64,000 nt of DNA from an uncultured Pelagibacteraceae bacterium. GTDB lineage: Bacteria; Pseudomonadota; Alphaproteobacteria; Pelagibacterales; Pelagibacteraceae. The stretch spans positions 62,001 to 126,000 of the forward strand of contig CACJGR010000001.1 in NCBI GenBank assembly GCA_902592985.1. Reading direction: 5' to 3'. Both the position numbers and the translations under genes were made by a program. Positions 18,144 through 27,375 of this stretch are shown here, piece after piece (position 1 is the first letter of the stretch; each line of letters begins with the position of its first letter). The notes beneath the pieces are model-generated. The model was not told the origin of the DNA. It ran no database searches and saw only the letters and a program-made list of their open reading frames with translations.

Positions 18144-20060
18144 TTAGTTTAAAGGTGCTTTATTTAAAGCAGCAAATTTCTTTAGAAATATTTTTAATTC
18201 CATATTTTCTTGTTTATTAGAATCTAATCTTCTAATAGTTACAGTATTACTGTCAACTTCTTTTTTACCACAAATTAGCAAAAGTGGTATTTTTGATAAC
18301 GAATGTTCTCTAATTTTATAATTTAAATTATGATTTTTTAAATCTACTTCGCAATTAATACCAACATTTTTAACTTTCTCATTTACTTGCTTAGCATAAC
18401 TATCAAACTCGTCTGAAACAGGAATAACCATCGCTTGTAATGGATTAATCCAAAATGGCAGTTTTCCTGAATAATGTTCAATCAATATTCCAATAAATCT
18501 TTCTAATGATCCAAATAATGCTCTGTGTAACATTACAGGAATTTTTTTGCTTCCATCTTTATCAACAAATGATGCTCCTAATCTACCAGGTAAATTTAAA
18601 TCTACTTGTAAAGTTCCACACTGCCAATCACGTTCAATGCTATCTCTAAGTACAAAATCAATTTTTGGCCCATAAAATGCTCCTTCACCTTTATTAATTT
18701 CATATTTTAGTTTTGATTGTTTTATTGCTTTTAGTAATGCAGATTCTGCTCTATCCCAAATTTTATCATCTCCCACTCTTTTTTTTGGTCTGTCAGAAAA
18801 CTGAAGTAGAACATTCGTAAAGCCAAGATCTTTATAAATTTCTAATATCAAATTTGTTATACTTAAACATTCATTTGTAATTTGATCTTCGGTACAAAAA
18901 ATATGTGCATCGTCTTGAGTAAACGCTCTAACTCTTAGTAAACCGTGTAAAGACCCGGAAGGTTCATATCTATGCACTTTACCAAATTCGGACATTCTTA
19001 AAGGTAAATCACGATAGCTTTTTAAACCTTGGTTAAAAACCTGAACACAGCCAGGACAATTCATTGGTTTTATTGCAAATACTTTTTCATCAGGTGTCGT
19101 AGAAGTATACATATGTTCTCCAAATTTTTCCCAATGACCTGATTTTTCCCACAAAGATTTGTCTAAGATTTCAGGTGTATTAATTTCTTTGTAGCCAGCT
19201 CTTTTTTGTTTTGCTCTCATATAATTAATAAGTTTCTGAAATAAATTCCAACCTTTTTCATGCCAAAATACTGATCCTGGACTATCTTCTCTAAAATGAA
19301 AAAGATCCATTTCTTTTCCAAGCTTTCTATGATCTCGTTTTTCGGCTTCTTCAATTCTCTTTAAATAATCATCTAAATCTTTTTGATTAGACCAGCTAGT
19401 TCCATAAATTCTTTGTAACATTTCATTATTAGAATCTCCTCTCCAGTATGCTCCCGAAACTTTTGTTAATTTAAAATATTTTCCAATTTTGCCCGTAGAA
19501 GATAAATGTGGACCACGACACAAATCATTCCATTTACCATGAAAATAAATAGAAACATCTTCGCTTTCTGGTATGTCTTCTATTATTTTGGCTTTATAAA
19601 TTTCTCCTTTGTCTTTAAAATGAGAAATTGCTTTATTGCGTTTCCAAACTTCTTTAAAAGTTGGCTCATTACGATCAACTATTTCTTTCATTTTAATTTC
19701 AATTTTATTTAAATCTTCTTGTGTAAAGGACTCTTTTCTTGCAAAATCATAATAAAAACCATTCTCTATTACCGGACCAATTGTAACTTGGGTGCCTGGA
19801 AAAAGTTCTTGAACAGCCATTGCAAGAATATGAGCTGTGTCATGTCTAATTGTTTCTAATCCCTCACTATCTTTTGAAGTAAATATTTTAATTGAACAAT
19901 CATTCTCAATTAAATGATCTAAATCTTTTAATTGATTATCAACACTCATGATCAACGCTTGTTTTGATAATGACTTACTTATTTTTTTAGCAATCTCAAA
20001 GCCAGTGATTTTTCTTGAAAAACTAAGACTTTTTCCGTCAGGTAATTTAATTGTTGGCAT
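18144..20060 (-). CDS. thrS: Threonine-tRNA ligase
   Basis: A 638-aa class II synthetase charging tRNA-Thr. It has a TGS domain (about 1-60), an editing domain with RHDTAHILAMAVQELFPG (about 72-89) that clears Ser-tRNA, and a catalytic core. Core motifs are KPMNCPGC (zinc and substrate site), VHRYEPSG, LLRVRAFTQDDAHIFC and VMLHRALFGSLERF. A C-terminal anticodon-binding domain follows (about 535-638). The length is standard. Its stop codon directly abuts the GTG of infC and its ATG directly follows the stop of the upstream glycosyltransferase. Confidence 0.98.
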   Translation of the reverse strand: MPTIKLPDGKSLSFSRKITGFEIAKKISKSLSKQALIMSVDNQLKDLDHLIENDCSIKIFTSKDSEGLETIRHDTAHILAMAVQELFPGTQVTIGPVIENGFYYDFARKESFTQEDLNKIEIKMKEIVDRNEPTFKEVWKRNKAISHFKDKGEIYKAKIIEDIPESEDVSIYFHGKWNDLCRGPHLSSTGKIGKYFKLTKVSGAYWRGDSNNEMLQRIYGTSWSNQKDLDDYLKRIEEAEKRDHRKLGKEMDLFHFREDSPGSVFWHEKGWNLFQKLINYMRAKQKRAGYKEINTPEILDKSLWEKSGHWEKFGEHMYTSTTPDEKVFAIKPMNCPGCVQVFNQGLKSYRDLPLRMSEFGKVHRYEPSGSLHGLLRVRAFTQDDAHIFCTEDQITNECLSITNLILEIYKDLGFTNVLLQFSDRPKKRVGDDKIWDRAESALLKAIKQSKLKYEINKGEGAFYGPKIDFVLRDSIERDWQCGTLQVDLNLPGRLGASFVDKDGSKKIPVMLHRALFGSLERFIGILIEHYSGKLPFWINPLQAMVIPVSDEFDSYAKQVNEKVKNVGINCEVDLKNHNLNYKIREHSLSKIPLLLICGKKEVDSNTVTIRRLDSNKQENMELKIFLKKFAALNKAPLN

Positions 20061-21218
20061 TTAATTTATTAATTTTTTGTATTCTAAATATGTAGAAAAA
20101 CACATTTTTTCAATGTTAAATTTTTTAATTACATTTTTTCTACCCTCATTACCTAATGATTTCAATGTAGTTTCGTTTAATCGTAAAACTTCTATAATTT
20201 TTTTGCTTAATGACGCTGGTTTTCCAGATTCAAACAAAAAACCAGTTTTATCATTAATAATTGTTTCTTTAGATCCACCAATATTACTTGCAATAATCGG
20301 CTTTTCCATGGATTGTGCTTCAACTGAAACTCTTCCAAAAGCTTCTGGCTTAACTGATGAAGAAACTATTAAATCAGAAATTTTATATGCTGTAGGCATA
20401 TTTTTACAATTATCAATAAATTTTATTTGATTAGTTAATCTGTATTGTTCAACTAATCTTAAAAGCTTTTGCTTATATATTTTTCTTCCCTGGTCACTAC
20501 CTAATATAACAACATTAAAAGATTCAGGATCTAATTCTTTATTAACAAGATTAATAGCCTCAATAAACATTTCTTGCCCTTTCCATGAGGTCAGCCTTCC
20601 AGGAAGTAAAATTAATTTTTTATCTTTTTGAATATTCCAATAAGAAATTAATTTATTTTCTTCTATCTGTTTTATTGTATTTTGACTAAAATAATCCGTA
20701 TTAATGCCTCTAAAAATAACTAAAAATTTTTTTTTTAAATTTACTAAATATTCAGAATAATTTTCATTTATATGAGAAAAAATAAAATTTGAGCCTGCAA
20801 TTATTAAGTTCGATCTTAACATTACAGAATTATAAAATTTTTTCATAAATCCATTAAAATTGTAAGTTCCATGAAAAGTAGTAACAAACTTTCTTCTAGT
20901 AATTTTAGTAGCTAACAAACAAGACCAAGCTGGAGCTCGGCTTCTTGCATGTACGATAGTGATATTAAAAAATAAAATAATAAATATTAAAATTAATGAA
21001 TTTAAAAAAATTAAAATTGGATTTTTACTATGAACAGGAAGTCTTATTACTTTTACTTTTTTTTTATTTACATATTTTAGAAGTTCCCCACCACTTGTAA
21101 CTATGTAAGAGGAACAATCATTTTCAATCAAATAATGAGCAAGATCATAACAACCTGTTTCAGCACCTCCATATCCTAATTTTGGAATAACTTGTAAAAC
21201 TTTTATTTTAGATTTCAT
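20061..21218 (-). CDS. Glycosyltransferase family 4 protein
   Basis: A 385-aa GT-B fold protein. The N-terminal domain opens with VLQVIPKLGYGGAE, the glycine-rich loop of GT4 enzymes. The C-terminal domain shows LLPGRLTSWKGQEMFIEA with the donor-binding Arg/Lys, and SSVKPEAFGRVSVEAQSM with the conserved E-x7-E pair. It probably builds a lipopolysaccharide core or other surface glycan. It is the first gene of the run leading into thrS, with zero spacing, so it may share the thrS promoter. It is divergent from the hydrolase gene with 42 nt between starts. Confidence 0.85.
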   Translation of the reverse strand: MKSKIKVLQVIPKLGYGGAETGCYDLAHYLIENDCSSYIVTSGGELLKYVNKKKVKVIRLPVHSKNPILIFLNSLILIFIILFFNITIVHARSRAPAWSCLLATKITRRKFVTTFHGTYNFNGFMKKFYNSVMLRSNLIIAGSNFIFSHINENYSEYLVNLKKKFLVIFRGINTDYFSQNTIKQIEENKLISYWNIQKDKKLILLPGRLTSWKGQEMFIEAINLVNKELDPESFNVVILGSDQGRKIYKQKLLRLVEQYRLTNQIKFIDNCKNMPTAYKISDLIVSSSVKPEAFGRVSVEAQSMEKPIIASNIGGSKETIINDKTGFLFESGKPASLSKKIIEVLRLNETTLKSLGNEGRKNVIKKFNIEKMCFSTYLEYKKLIN

Positions 21219-21260
21219 TTTATTAAACTATATAATAAGAAATAACCCTTATAAACTTTT

Positions 21261-22016
21261 ATGAATAAATTTAAGTATTTAAAAATATCAAATACAAAGA
21301 AAATTAGATATTTATCACAAAATTATAAAAAAAATCTTTACATAATTTTTCTTCATGGATTTATGTCTGACTTAAAAGGAGAAAAACCTAAATCTTTTTC
21401 AAAATATTGTAAAAAGCAGAAAGTAGGATTTCTTGGTTTAGAATATTCTGGTCATGGCAAATCTTCAGGAAAATTTACCCAAGGCAATATTAGTAAGTGG
21501 AGCAAAGAAATTAAAATCATGATAAAAAAAATAGTCAGAAAAAATAATTTTATTCTAGTAGGTTCAAGCATGGGTTCTTGGCTTGCATTAAATCAATTTA
21601 AATATTTTAAAAAACAAATTAAAGGATTCTTGGGCATCGGTTCGGCTCCAGAATTTTTAGAAAGATTAATGTGGAAAAAATTTACAAAAAAAATAAAGAA
21701 AGAAATTGTTAAAAAAAAAATATATAATTTAAAACATGGTGATTATGAATATCCAATTTCTTACCAATTAATAAAAGATGGAAGAAAACATAAAGTATTA
21801 AATAAAAAAATAGATTCAAAAATTCAAATAACTATGATACATGGGCAAAAAGACGAGGTTGTTCCAATTGTATATTCAAAGAGAGTACTAGCCTTATTTA
21901 ATAAAGCAAAAAAAAAACTAATAATTATTAAAAATGGAGATCACAGTCTTTCTAATAAAAAAAATCTTAAAAAAATTATATTAGAATTACACAAGATTGT
22001 TTCTAATGTAATTTAA
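21261..22016 (+). CDS. Alpha/beta hydrolase
   Basis: A 251-aa serine hydrolase of the alpha/beta fold. The oxyanion region is IIFLHGFMSDLKGEK, the nucleophile elbow is VGSSMGSW (Ser near residue 100), the acid lies in HGQKDEVVP and the catalytic His in NGDHSLS. Overall it resembles small esterases/thioesterases of the ABHD10-like type, which cleave acyl thioesters, but the substrate is unknown. Its 3' end overlaps the convergent SDR gene by 30 nt. Confidence 0.8.
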   Translation: MNKFKYLKISNTKKIRYLSQNYKKNLYIIFLHGFMSDLKGEKPKSFSKYCKKQKVGFLGLEYSGHGKSSGKFTQGNISKWSKEIKIMIKKIVRKNNFILVGSSMGSWLALNQFKYFKKQIKGFLGIGSAPEFLERLMWKKFTKKIKKEIVKKKIYNLKHGDYEYPISYQLIKDGRKHKVLNKKIDSKIQITMIHGQKDEVVPIVYSKRVLALFNKAKKKLIIIKNGDHSLSNKKNLKKIILELHKIVSNVI

Positions 22017-22862
22017 ACCTTCCACGTAAGTTGGAAACTTTAAGTTATAGTTAAAAAAATTTTTCATTTTTTTATTACTCACTTTTTTTGAATCTTTATA
22101 AAAATTTTTGAGCATCTCACTTTCTATATCTTCAACCTCAATACTTTTTGGAAGATCAACATTTAAAAGTTTAACACCATACAATGTAACTTCTTTAGAT
22201 GAAGAAGGTTTATCATCAGAAATATTATATATTTCCCCTGATTTAAAATTTAATAAAGATTTGAATAAAACGTTTGCAATATCTTGAACATGAATCCTCG
22301 AAAAAAAATGATTTTTTTTATTAACTATATTTGCATTTCCAGACTTTAATCTAACTAATATATTACTTCTGTCAGAATAAATTCCAGATAATCTAAATAT
22401 TTGAAAAGGAAGTTTTGAATTTGTCGTAAACAACATCCAAGATTTTTCTGCTGCAAGTCTATCTATTCCATTGACTGACATTGGATTTGTTTGGCTTTCT
22501 TCATTTACCCATTTACCTTTGTGATCACCATAAACACTAGTCGCTGATAGATATGTCACCCACCTTGGATTGCTTTCTTCTATTATTTTAGAAAAATTTT
22601 TAACAACTAAATCAATTCCATTAACAGGTGGAATTGATACTAAAATATGATCAGATTGTTTAAGCTTTTCAACTAATTTTTGATCAAAACTATTATTTAG
22701 AAATTGAAAACTTTTATAATTAATTTTGCCAATTTTTTTTTGTTGCGTTATATCTCTAGAAGTTGCTGATAAATTAATATTAAAATTTTCTAAATTAAGT
22801 TTTTTTATAAAATTTTTTGCTACTTGGCCAAATCCAAAACAAAAAATATTAATATCTTTCAT
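21987..22862 (-). CDS. NAD(P)-binding SDR/epimerase-like protein (YeeZ-like)
   Basis: A 291-aa Rossmann protein with FGFGQVAKNF (about residues 9-18), LVSIPPV and YLSATSVYGDH. Where classical SDRs have YxxxK, this one has NGIDRLAAEK, so the catalytic Tyr is missing, as in the YeeZ-like group of unknown function. It starts 1 nt after gltB stops and is probably co-transcribed with gltDB. A role in redox-linked metabolism is possible but unproven. Confidence 0.72.
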   Translation of the reverse strand: MKDINIFCFGFGQVAKNFIKKLNLENFNINLSATSRDITQQKKIGKINYKSFQFLNNSFDQKLVEKLKQSDHILVSIPPVNGIDLVVKNFSKIIEESNPRWVTYLSATSVYGDHKGKWVNEESQTNPMSVNGIDRLAAEKSWMLFTTNSKLPFQIFRLSGIYSDRSNILVRLKSGNANIVNKKNHFFSRIHVQDIANVLFKSLLNFKSGEIYNISDDKPSSSKEVTLYGVKLLNVDLPKSIEVEDIESEMLKNFYKDSKKVSNKKMKNFFNYNLKFPTYVEGLNYIRNNLV

Positions 22863-22863
22863 G

Positions 22864-25800
22864 CTAGCTTACTTCTTTAATCATGGGTTTTAAAGTAATT
22901 GGGTTTTCTAATTTATTAATCATTTCTTTTGGACATACTTGAACAAAATTTGAAATTTCATTTTTGAAGTTATCAATTATTTTTTTTGATAATTTAGAAT
23001 TTGTTTCGCTATAATGTTCTCGTATTAAAGACATTACGTATTTAATCCAATATTCTGTTTCAATTTTTTGCCAAATAACTGAATCTGAATTTACATATTT
23101 TTCAAAATTTGAAAATGGATCATAAATAAAAGCCATGCCTCCCGTCATTCCTGCTGCAAAGTTATCTCCAACTTTTCCTAAAATGACAACCACTCCACCA
23201 GTCATATATTCACATCCATTAGAATCACATCCTTCAATCACTGACAAAGCTCCCGAATTTCTAACAGCAAATCTTTCTCCTGCTTTGCCAGACGCAAATA
23301 ATTTTCCTGAAGTAGCTCCGTATAATACTGTATTCCCTATAATTGTATTTTCATCACTCTTTAAACTACTTTTTTTTGAAGGAAAAATTACTAATTTAGC
23401 ACCTGACAATCCTTTGCCAACATAATCATTGGCATCTCCAGATAATCTTAATGTTAATCCTTTAATTCCAAATGCACCAAATGATTGACCAGCAGAACCA
23501 AAAAGGTCAATAGAAATAAAATCCTCTGGCATTTTTTTTTTATTTAATTCTTTATAAATATAATGCGAAAGTCTAGTACCAACTGCTCTATGAATATTTT
23601 TTACATCGTATGATTGATATATTTTATTTTTATCGTTAAATTTTTCTTTTATATCTTTATAGATTTGCTCATCCAAAGTATCAGGTACTTTGTTTATAAT
23701 TTTTTTTTCACAATATCTTTTATTTTCACCAGGATCAGCTTGAACAAATAATGGATTTAAATCTAAATCGTCAAGACTTTCTGATCCTTTACTTACTTGT
23801 CTTAACAAATCAGTTCTACCAATAATTTCATTTAATGATTTAAACCCTAAGCTTGCTAAAATCTCTCTGACTTCTTCCGCAATAAAAGTAAATAAATTTA
23901 CCACTTTTTCTGGAGTACCTGTAAATTTTTCTCTGAGTTTTTCATCTTGTGTACATACCCCAACAGGACATGTGTTTGAATGACATTGTCTTACTAATAT
24001 ACAGCCCATTGCTACAAGCGATGTAGTTCCTATTCCAAATTCTTCAGCTCCCATCATTGCTGCAATTACAACATCTCTACCTGTTTTTATTCCACCATCA
24101 GTTCTTAGAGTTACACGATGTCTTAAGTTATTTAGTGTAAGTATCTGATTAGCTTCTGTAAGTCCCATTTCCCATGGTATACCAACATATTTTATACTTG
24201 TTTGGGGACTTGCTCCCGTGCCTCCAGAATGACCAGAAATTAAAATAATATCGGCTTTAGCTTTTGCAACACCTGCAGCAATAGTTCCTACACCACTTGA
24301 CGCAACTAATTTCACTCCTACTCGAGCATTTGGATTAACTTGTTTTAAATCATAAATTAATTGCGCAAGATCTTCTATTGAATAAATATCATGATGAGGT
24401 GGAGGAGAAATAAGAGTAACTCCAGGAGTAGAGTGTCTTAATTTTGCAATATCTTTTGTAACTTTAAAGCCTGGTAGTTGTCCTCCTTCCCCTGGTTTTG
24501 CACCTTGTGCTATTTTTATTTCTATTTCATTGCAATTATTTAAATAATCAACAGTGACACCAAATCTTGCTGAGGCTATCTGTTTTACTCTAGAATTTGA
24601 ACAATCTCCATTTTCTAAAATTTTGAACCTTTTTGAATCTTCTCCTCCTTCACCGCTGCAAGAAGCTCCCTTAATTCTATTCATTCCAATTGCAAGTGTT
24701 TCGTGTGCTTCTTGTGATAAAGCTCCATGTGACATGCTTCCACTTCCAAATCTTTTTAATATTTCTTTTGTTTCTTCAACTTGTGAAATATCTATTGAGT
24801 TATTTTTGTATTTCTTTTTAAAATCTATTAAATCTCTAAGATTGATTGGTGGTAAATCATAAATTGATTTTGCATATTTTTTGTAAGTCTTAAATGAATT
24901 ATGTGTTACAGCATGTTGTAACATGTGAATTAAATTTCCTTGATATTGATGAGTTTCGCCATTTTTTCTATATTTATAAATACCTCCAATTGGCAAAACA
25001 CTTACGTTTTCTTTAAACGCTTGTTCATGAATTTCCCTAATTTTTTTTTCTATTCCACTTACTCCAATTCCAGAGATTTTAGATGTAATGCCAGGAAAAA
25101 ATTCAGATACTATTGTTCTGCTTAATCCTACAGTTTCAAAATTGCCTCCTCCTCTATATGAGCTTAATACTGAGATACCCATTTTAGACATGATTTTTAA
25201 AAGACCATTATTTACTGATTGAATGTAACGTTTAATACATTCGTCAATGGTTAATTTACCAAATAATTTTTTTTCATATCTTTGATGTATTGTATCTAAA
25301 GCTAAATATGGATTTATTGTAGTAGCTCCAGCCCCTAATAAAGTAGCATAAGAGTGAGTATCTAATGCTTCGCCAGTTTGAATATTAAGAGAAACATAAC
25401 CTCTTAATCTCATTTTAATTAAATAAGAATTTATAGCCCCAACTGCTAACAGCATAGGGATAGGTATTTTATTTTCATTTAAATTTTTATCAGTTAAAAT
25501 TATTTGTTTTATACCTTCTCTAACAGCTATCTCTGATAAGTTAATAATGTTATCTAAAGCTTTCTTTAATGTAGAAGTTTTTTCAAACGTACAGTGAATA
25601 ATAGTAAAACTTTTCTCAAAATATTCTTTAAATCTTAAAAATTGTGAATTTGATAATATAGGACTATCCAAAACATAAATATTTTCTTTGGTTAAATTAT
25701 TAAAATCTAATATATTTCCCGTATTTCCAAACCTAGTTTTTAAACTCATAACTTTATTTTCTCTCAAAGAATCGATTGGTGGGTTAGTGACTTGACTAAA

Positions 25801-27369
25801 ATTCTGTCTAAAATAATGATTAAGTGGTCTATATCTATCTGATAAAACGGCGACTGGAGTATCATCTCCCATGGATCCTGTAGCTTCTTTAGAATCATCT
25901 ACCATTGGATGTAAAATTAATTCTAAATCTTCAATACTTAGTCCAAAAACATACTGCCTTTTTCTTAATTCATCTCCAGAGAAAAGTCTTTTTTCATTTT
26001 TGGCATAAAGCTTTTTATCAAGATCAATAATTTGATTATTGAAATGCTTATATTCTTTTGCAAGATAATTCTTAATTTCAATATTATGGTATACTTTCCC
26101 TTTATCTAATTTTATACCTATGATTTGTCCTGGCCCCAATCTACCTTTGCTTACAATTTTATTTTCTTCCAAAGATACCATTCCTGTTTCTGATCCGGCA
26201 AATAGAAGTTTATCTTTGGTAACAATATATCTTAAGGGTCTTAATCCATTTCTATCGTTTGCAACAATAGCCCAATCATTATCTGTAGCAGCAATAGCTG
26301 CAGGTCCATCCCAGGGTTCAATTGTACTATTTAAAAAATTAAATAGTTGTTGATGGCTTTTGGGTAATGTTTTACTTTTTTTTGACCAAGCATCAGGAAT
26401 TAGCATTAATTTTGCGAGAGGTGCAGGTTGGCCAGAACGATTTAACAATTCAAAAACATTATCTAGTGCGGCAGAATCTGAATTACCTGAATTTATTACC
26501 GGTTTAAGATTTTCCATTTCTTTAAACAATTTACTATTCATTTCTTGCTCATGAACTTTCATCCAATTAATATTTCCTTTTAGTGTATTTATTTCTCCAT
26601 TATGCGCTAAAGCTCTAAATGGTTGTGCAAGATCCCAACTTGGAAAAGTATTGGTTGAATATCTTTGATGAAAAATTGAAAATCTAGAAATAAATCTCTC
26701 ATCTTGTAAATCAGGATAGAAATCAGCTAATGTTTCAGCAAGAAACATACCTTTATAAATTATCGATTTTGAACTAAACGAGCAAATGTAAAAATCTTTT
26801 AATTGAGAATTTGAAATTTTTTTTTCTATTGTCCTTCTAATTAAATAAAGTTGTCTCTCAAGATCTTTATCTTTTAAATTTTTATCTTTTGATTTGAAGA
26901 TAACTTGAGCAATTTCCGGTCTTGTTAGTTCTGCTTTATGACCAAGTACGCTAGTATTAATTGGAACTTGTCTCCACCTATAAATATAGTAATTATTGCT
27001 TAAAAGCTCTGTTTCTATTAATGTTTTACATTTTTCTTGAGAGTTATAATCATTGCGTGGCAAAAAAATCATTCCAACACAAATTTCCCCACCATCATAT
27101 CGACGGCCATAATTTTCAATTTTTTCTTTAAAAAAATCTCTTGAAATTTCTAAATGAATTCCAGCACCATCTCCAGTCTTACCATCAGCATCGACAGCTC
27201 CACGATGCCAAACAGCTTTTAACGCTTCAATTCCATATTCAACAATTTTTCTCGATTTTTTTCCTTCTGTAGAAACCACAAGACCAACTCCACATGCATC
27301 ATGTTCCATACTCGGATGATAAACTTTGCTATTTATTAATTTTCTTAAATTTTTTTTATAAAGTTTCAT
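22864..27369 (-). CDS. gltB: Glutamate synthase (NADPH) large subunit
   Basis: A 1501-aa subunit that makes glutamate from 2-oxoglutarate and glutamine-derived ammonia. The class II amidotransferase domain begins at HDACGVG; Cys26 should become the N-terminal nucleophile after removal of a 25-residue propeptide. The central domain, the FMN-binding synthase domain (GEGGEDSKRF, KPGEGGQLPG, SGHSGGTGASPQ) and the 3Fe-4S cysteines (CHSNTCPVGVC) follow. A C-terminal beta-helix domain holds GxxxG repeats (GGMAFIYDP). The length is usual. It lies 6 nt after gltD. Confidence 0.98.
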   Translation of the reverse strand: MKLYKKNLRKLINSKVYHPSMEHDACGVGLVVSTEGKKSRKIVEYGIEALKAVWHRGAVDADGKTGDGAGIHLEISRDFFKEKIENYGRRYDGGEICVGMIFLPRNDYNSQEKCKTLIETELLSNNYYIYRWRQVPINTSVLGHKAELTRPEIAQVIFKSKDKNLKDKDLERQLYLIRRTIEKKISNSQLKDFYICSFSSKSIIYKGMFLAETLADFYPDLQDERFISRFSIFHQRYSTNTFPSWDLAQPFRALAHNGEINTLKGNINWMKVHEQEMNSKLFKEMENLKPVINSGNSDSAALDNVFELLNRSGQPAPLAKLMLIPDAWSKKSKTLPKSHQQLFNFLNSTIEPWDGPAAIAATDNDWAIVANDRNGLRPLRYIVTKDKLLFAGSETGMVSLEENKIVSKGRLGPGQIIGIKLDKGKVYHNIEIKNYLAKEYKHFNNQIIDLDKKLYAKNEKRLFSGDELRKRQYVFGLSIEDLELILHPMVDDSKEATGSMGDDTPVAVLSDRYRPLNHYFRQNFSQVTNPPIDSLRENKVMSLKTRFGNTGNILDFNNLTKENIYVLDSPILSNSQFLRFKEYFEKSFTIIHCTFEKTSTLKKALDNIINLSEIAVREGIKQIILTDKNLNENKIPIPMLLAVGAINSYLIKMRLRGYVSLNIQTGEALDTHSYATLLGAGATTINPYLALDTIHQRYEKKLFGKLTIDECIKRYIQSVNNGLLKIMSKMGISVLSSYRGGGNFETVGLSRTIVSEFFPGITSKISGIGVSGIEKKIREIHEQAFKENVSVLPIGGIYKYRKNGETHQYQGNLIHMLQHAVTHNSFKTYKKYAKSIYDLPPINLRDLIDFKKKYKNNSIDISQVEETKEILKRFGSGSMSHGALSQEAHETLAIGMNRIKGASCSGEGGEDSKRFKILENGDCSNSRVKQIASARFGVTVDYLNNCNEIEIKIAQGAKPGEGGQLPGFKVTKDIAKLRHSTPGVTLISPPPHHDIYSIEDLAQLIYDLKQVNPNARVGVKLVASSGVGTIAAGVAKAKADIILISGHSGGTGASPQTSIKYVGIPWEMGLTEANQILTLNNLRHRVTLRTDGGIKTGRDVVIAAMMGAEEFGIGTTSLVAMGCILVRQCHSNTCPVGVCTQDEKLREKFTGTPEKVVNLFTFIAEEVREILASLGFKSLNEIIGRTDLLRQVSKGSESLDDLDLNPLFVQADPGENKRYCEKKIINKVPDTLDEQIYKDIKEKFNDKNKIYQSYDVKNIHRAVGTRLSHYIYKELNKKKMPEDFISIDLFGSAGQSFGAFGIKGLTLRLSGDANDYVGKGLSGAKLVIFPSKKSSLKSDENTIIGNTVLYGATSGKLFASGKAGERFAVRNSGALSVIEGCDSNGCEYMTGGVVVILGKVGDNFAAGMTGGMAFIYDPFSNFEKYVNSDSVIWQKIETEYWIKYVMSLIREHYSETNSKLSKKIIDNFKNEISNFVQVCPKEMINKLENPITLKPMIKEVS

Positions 27370-27375
27370 ATTATT

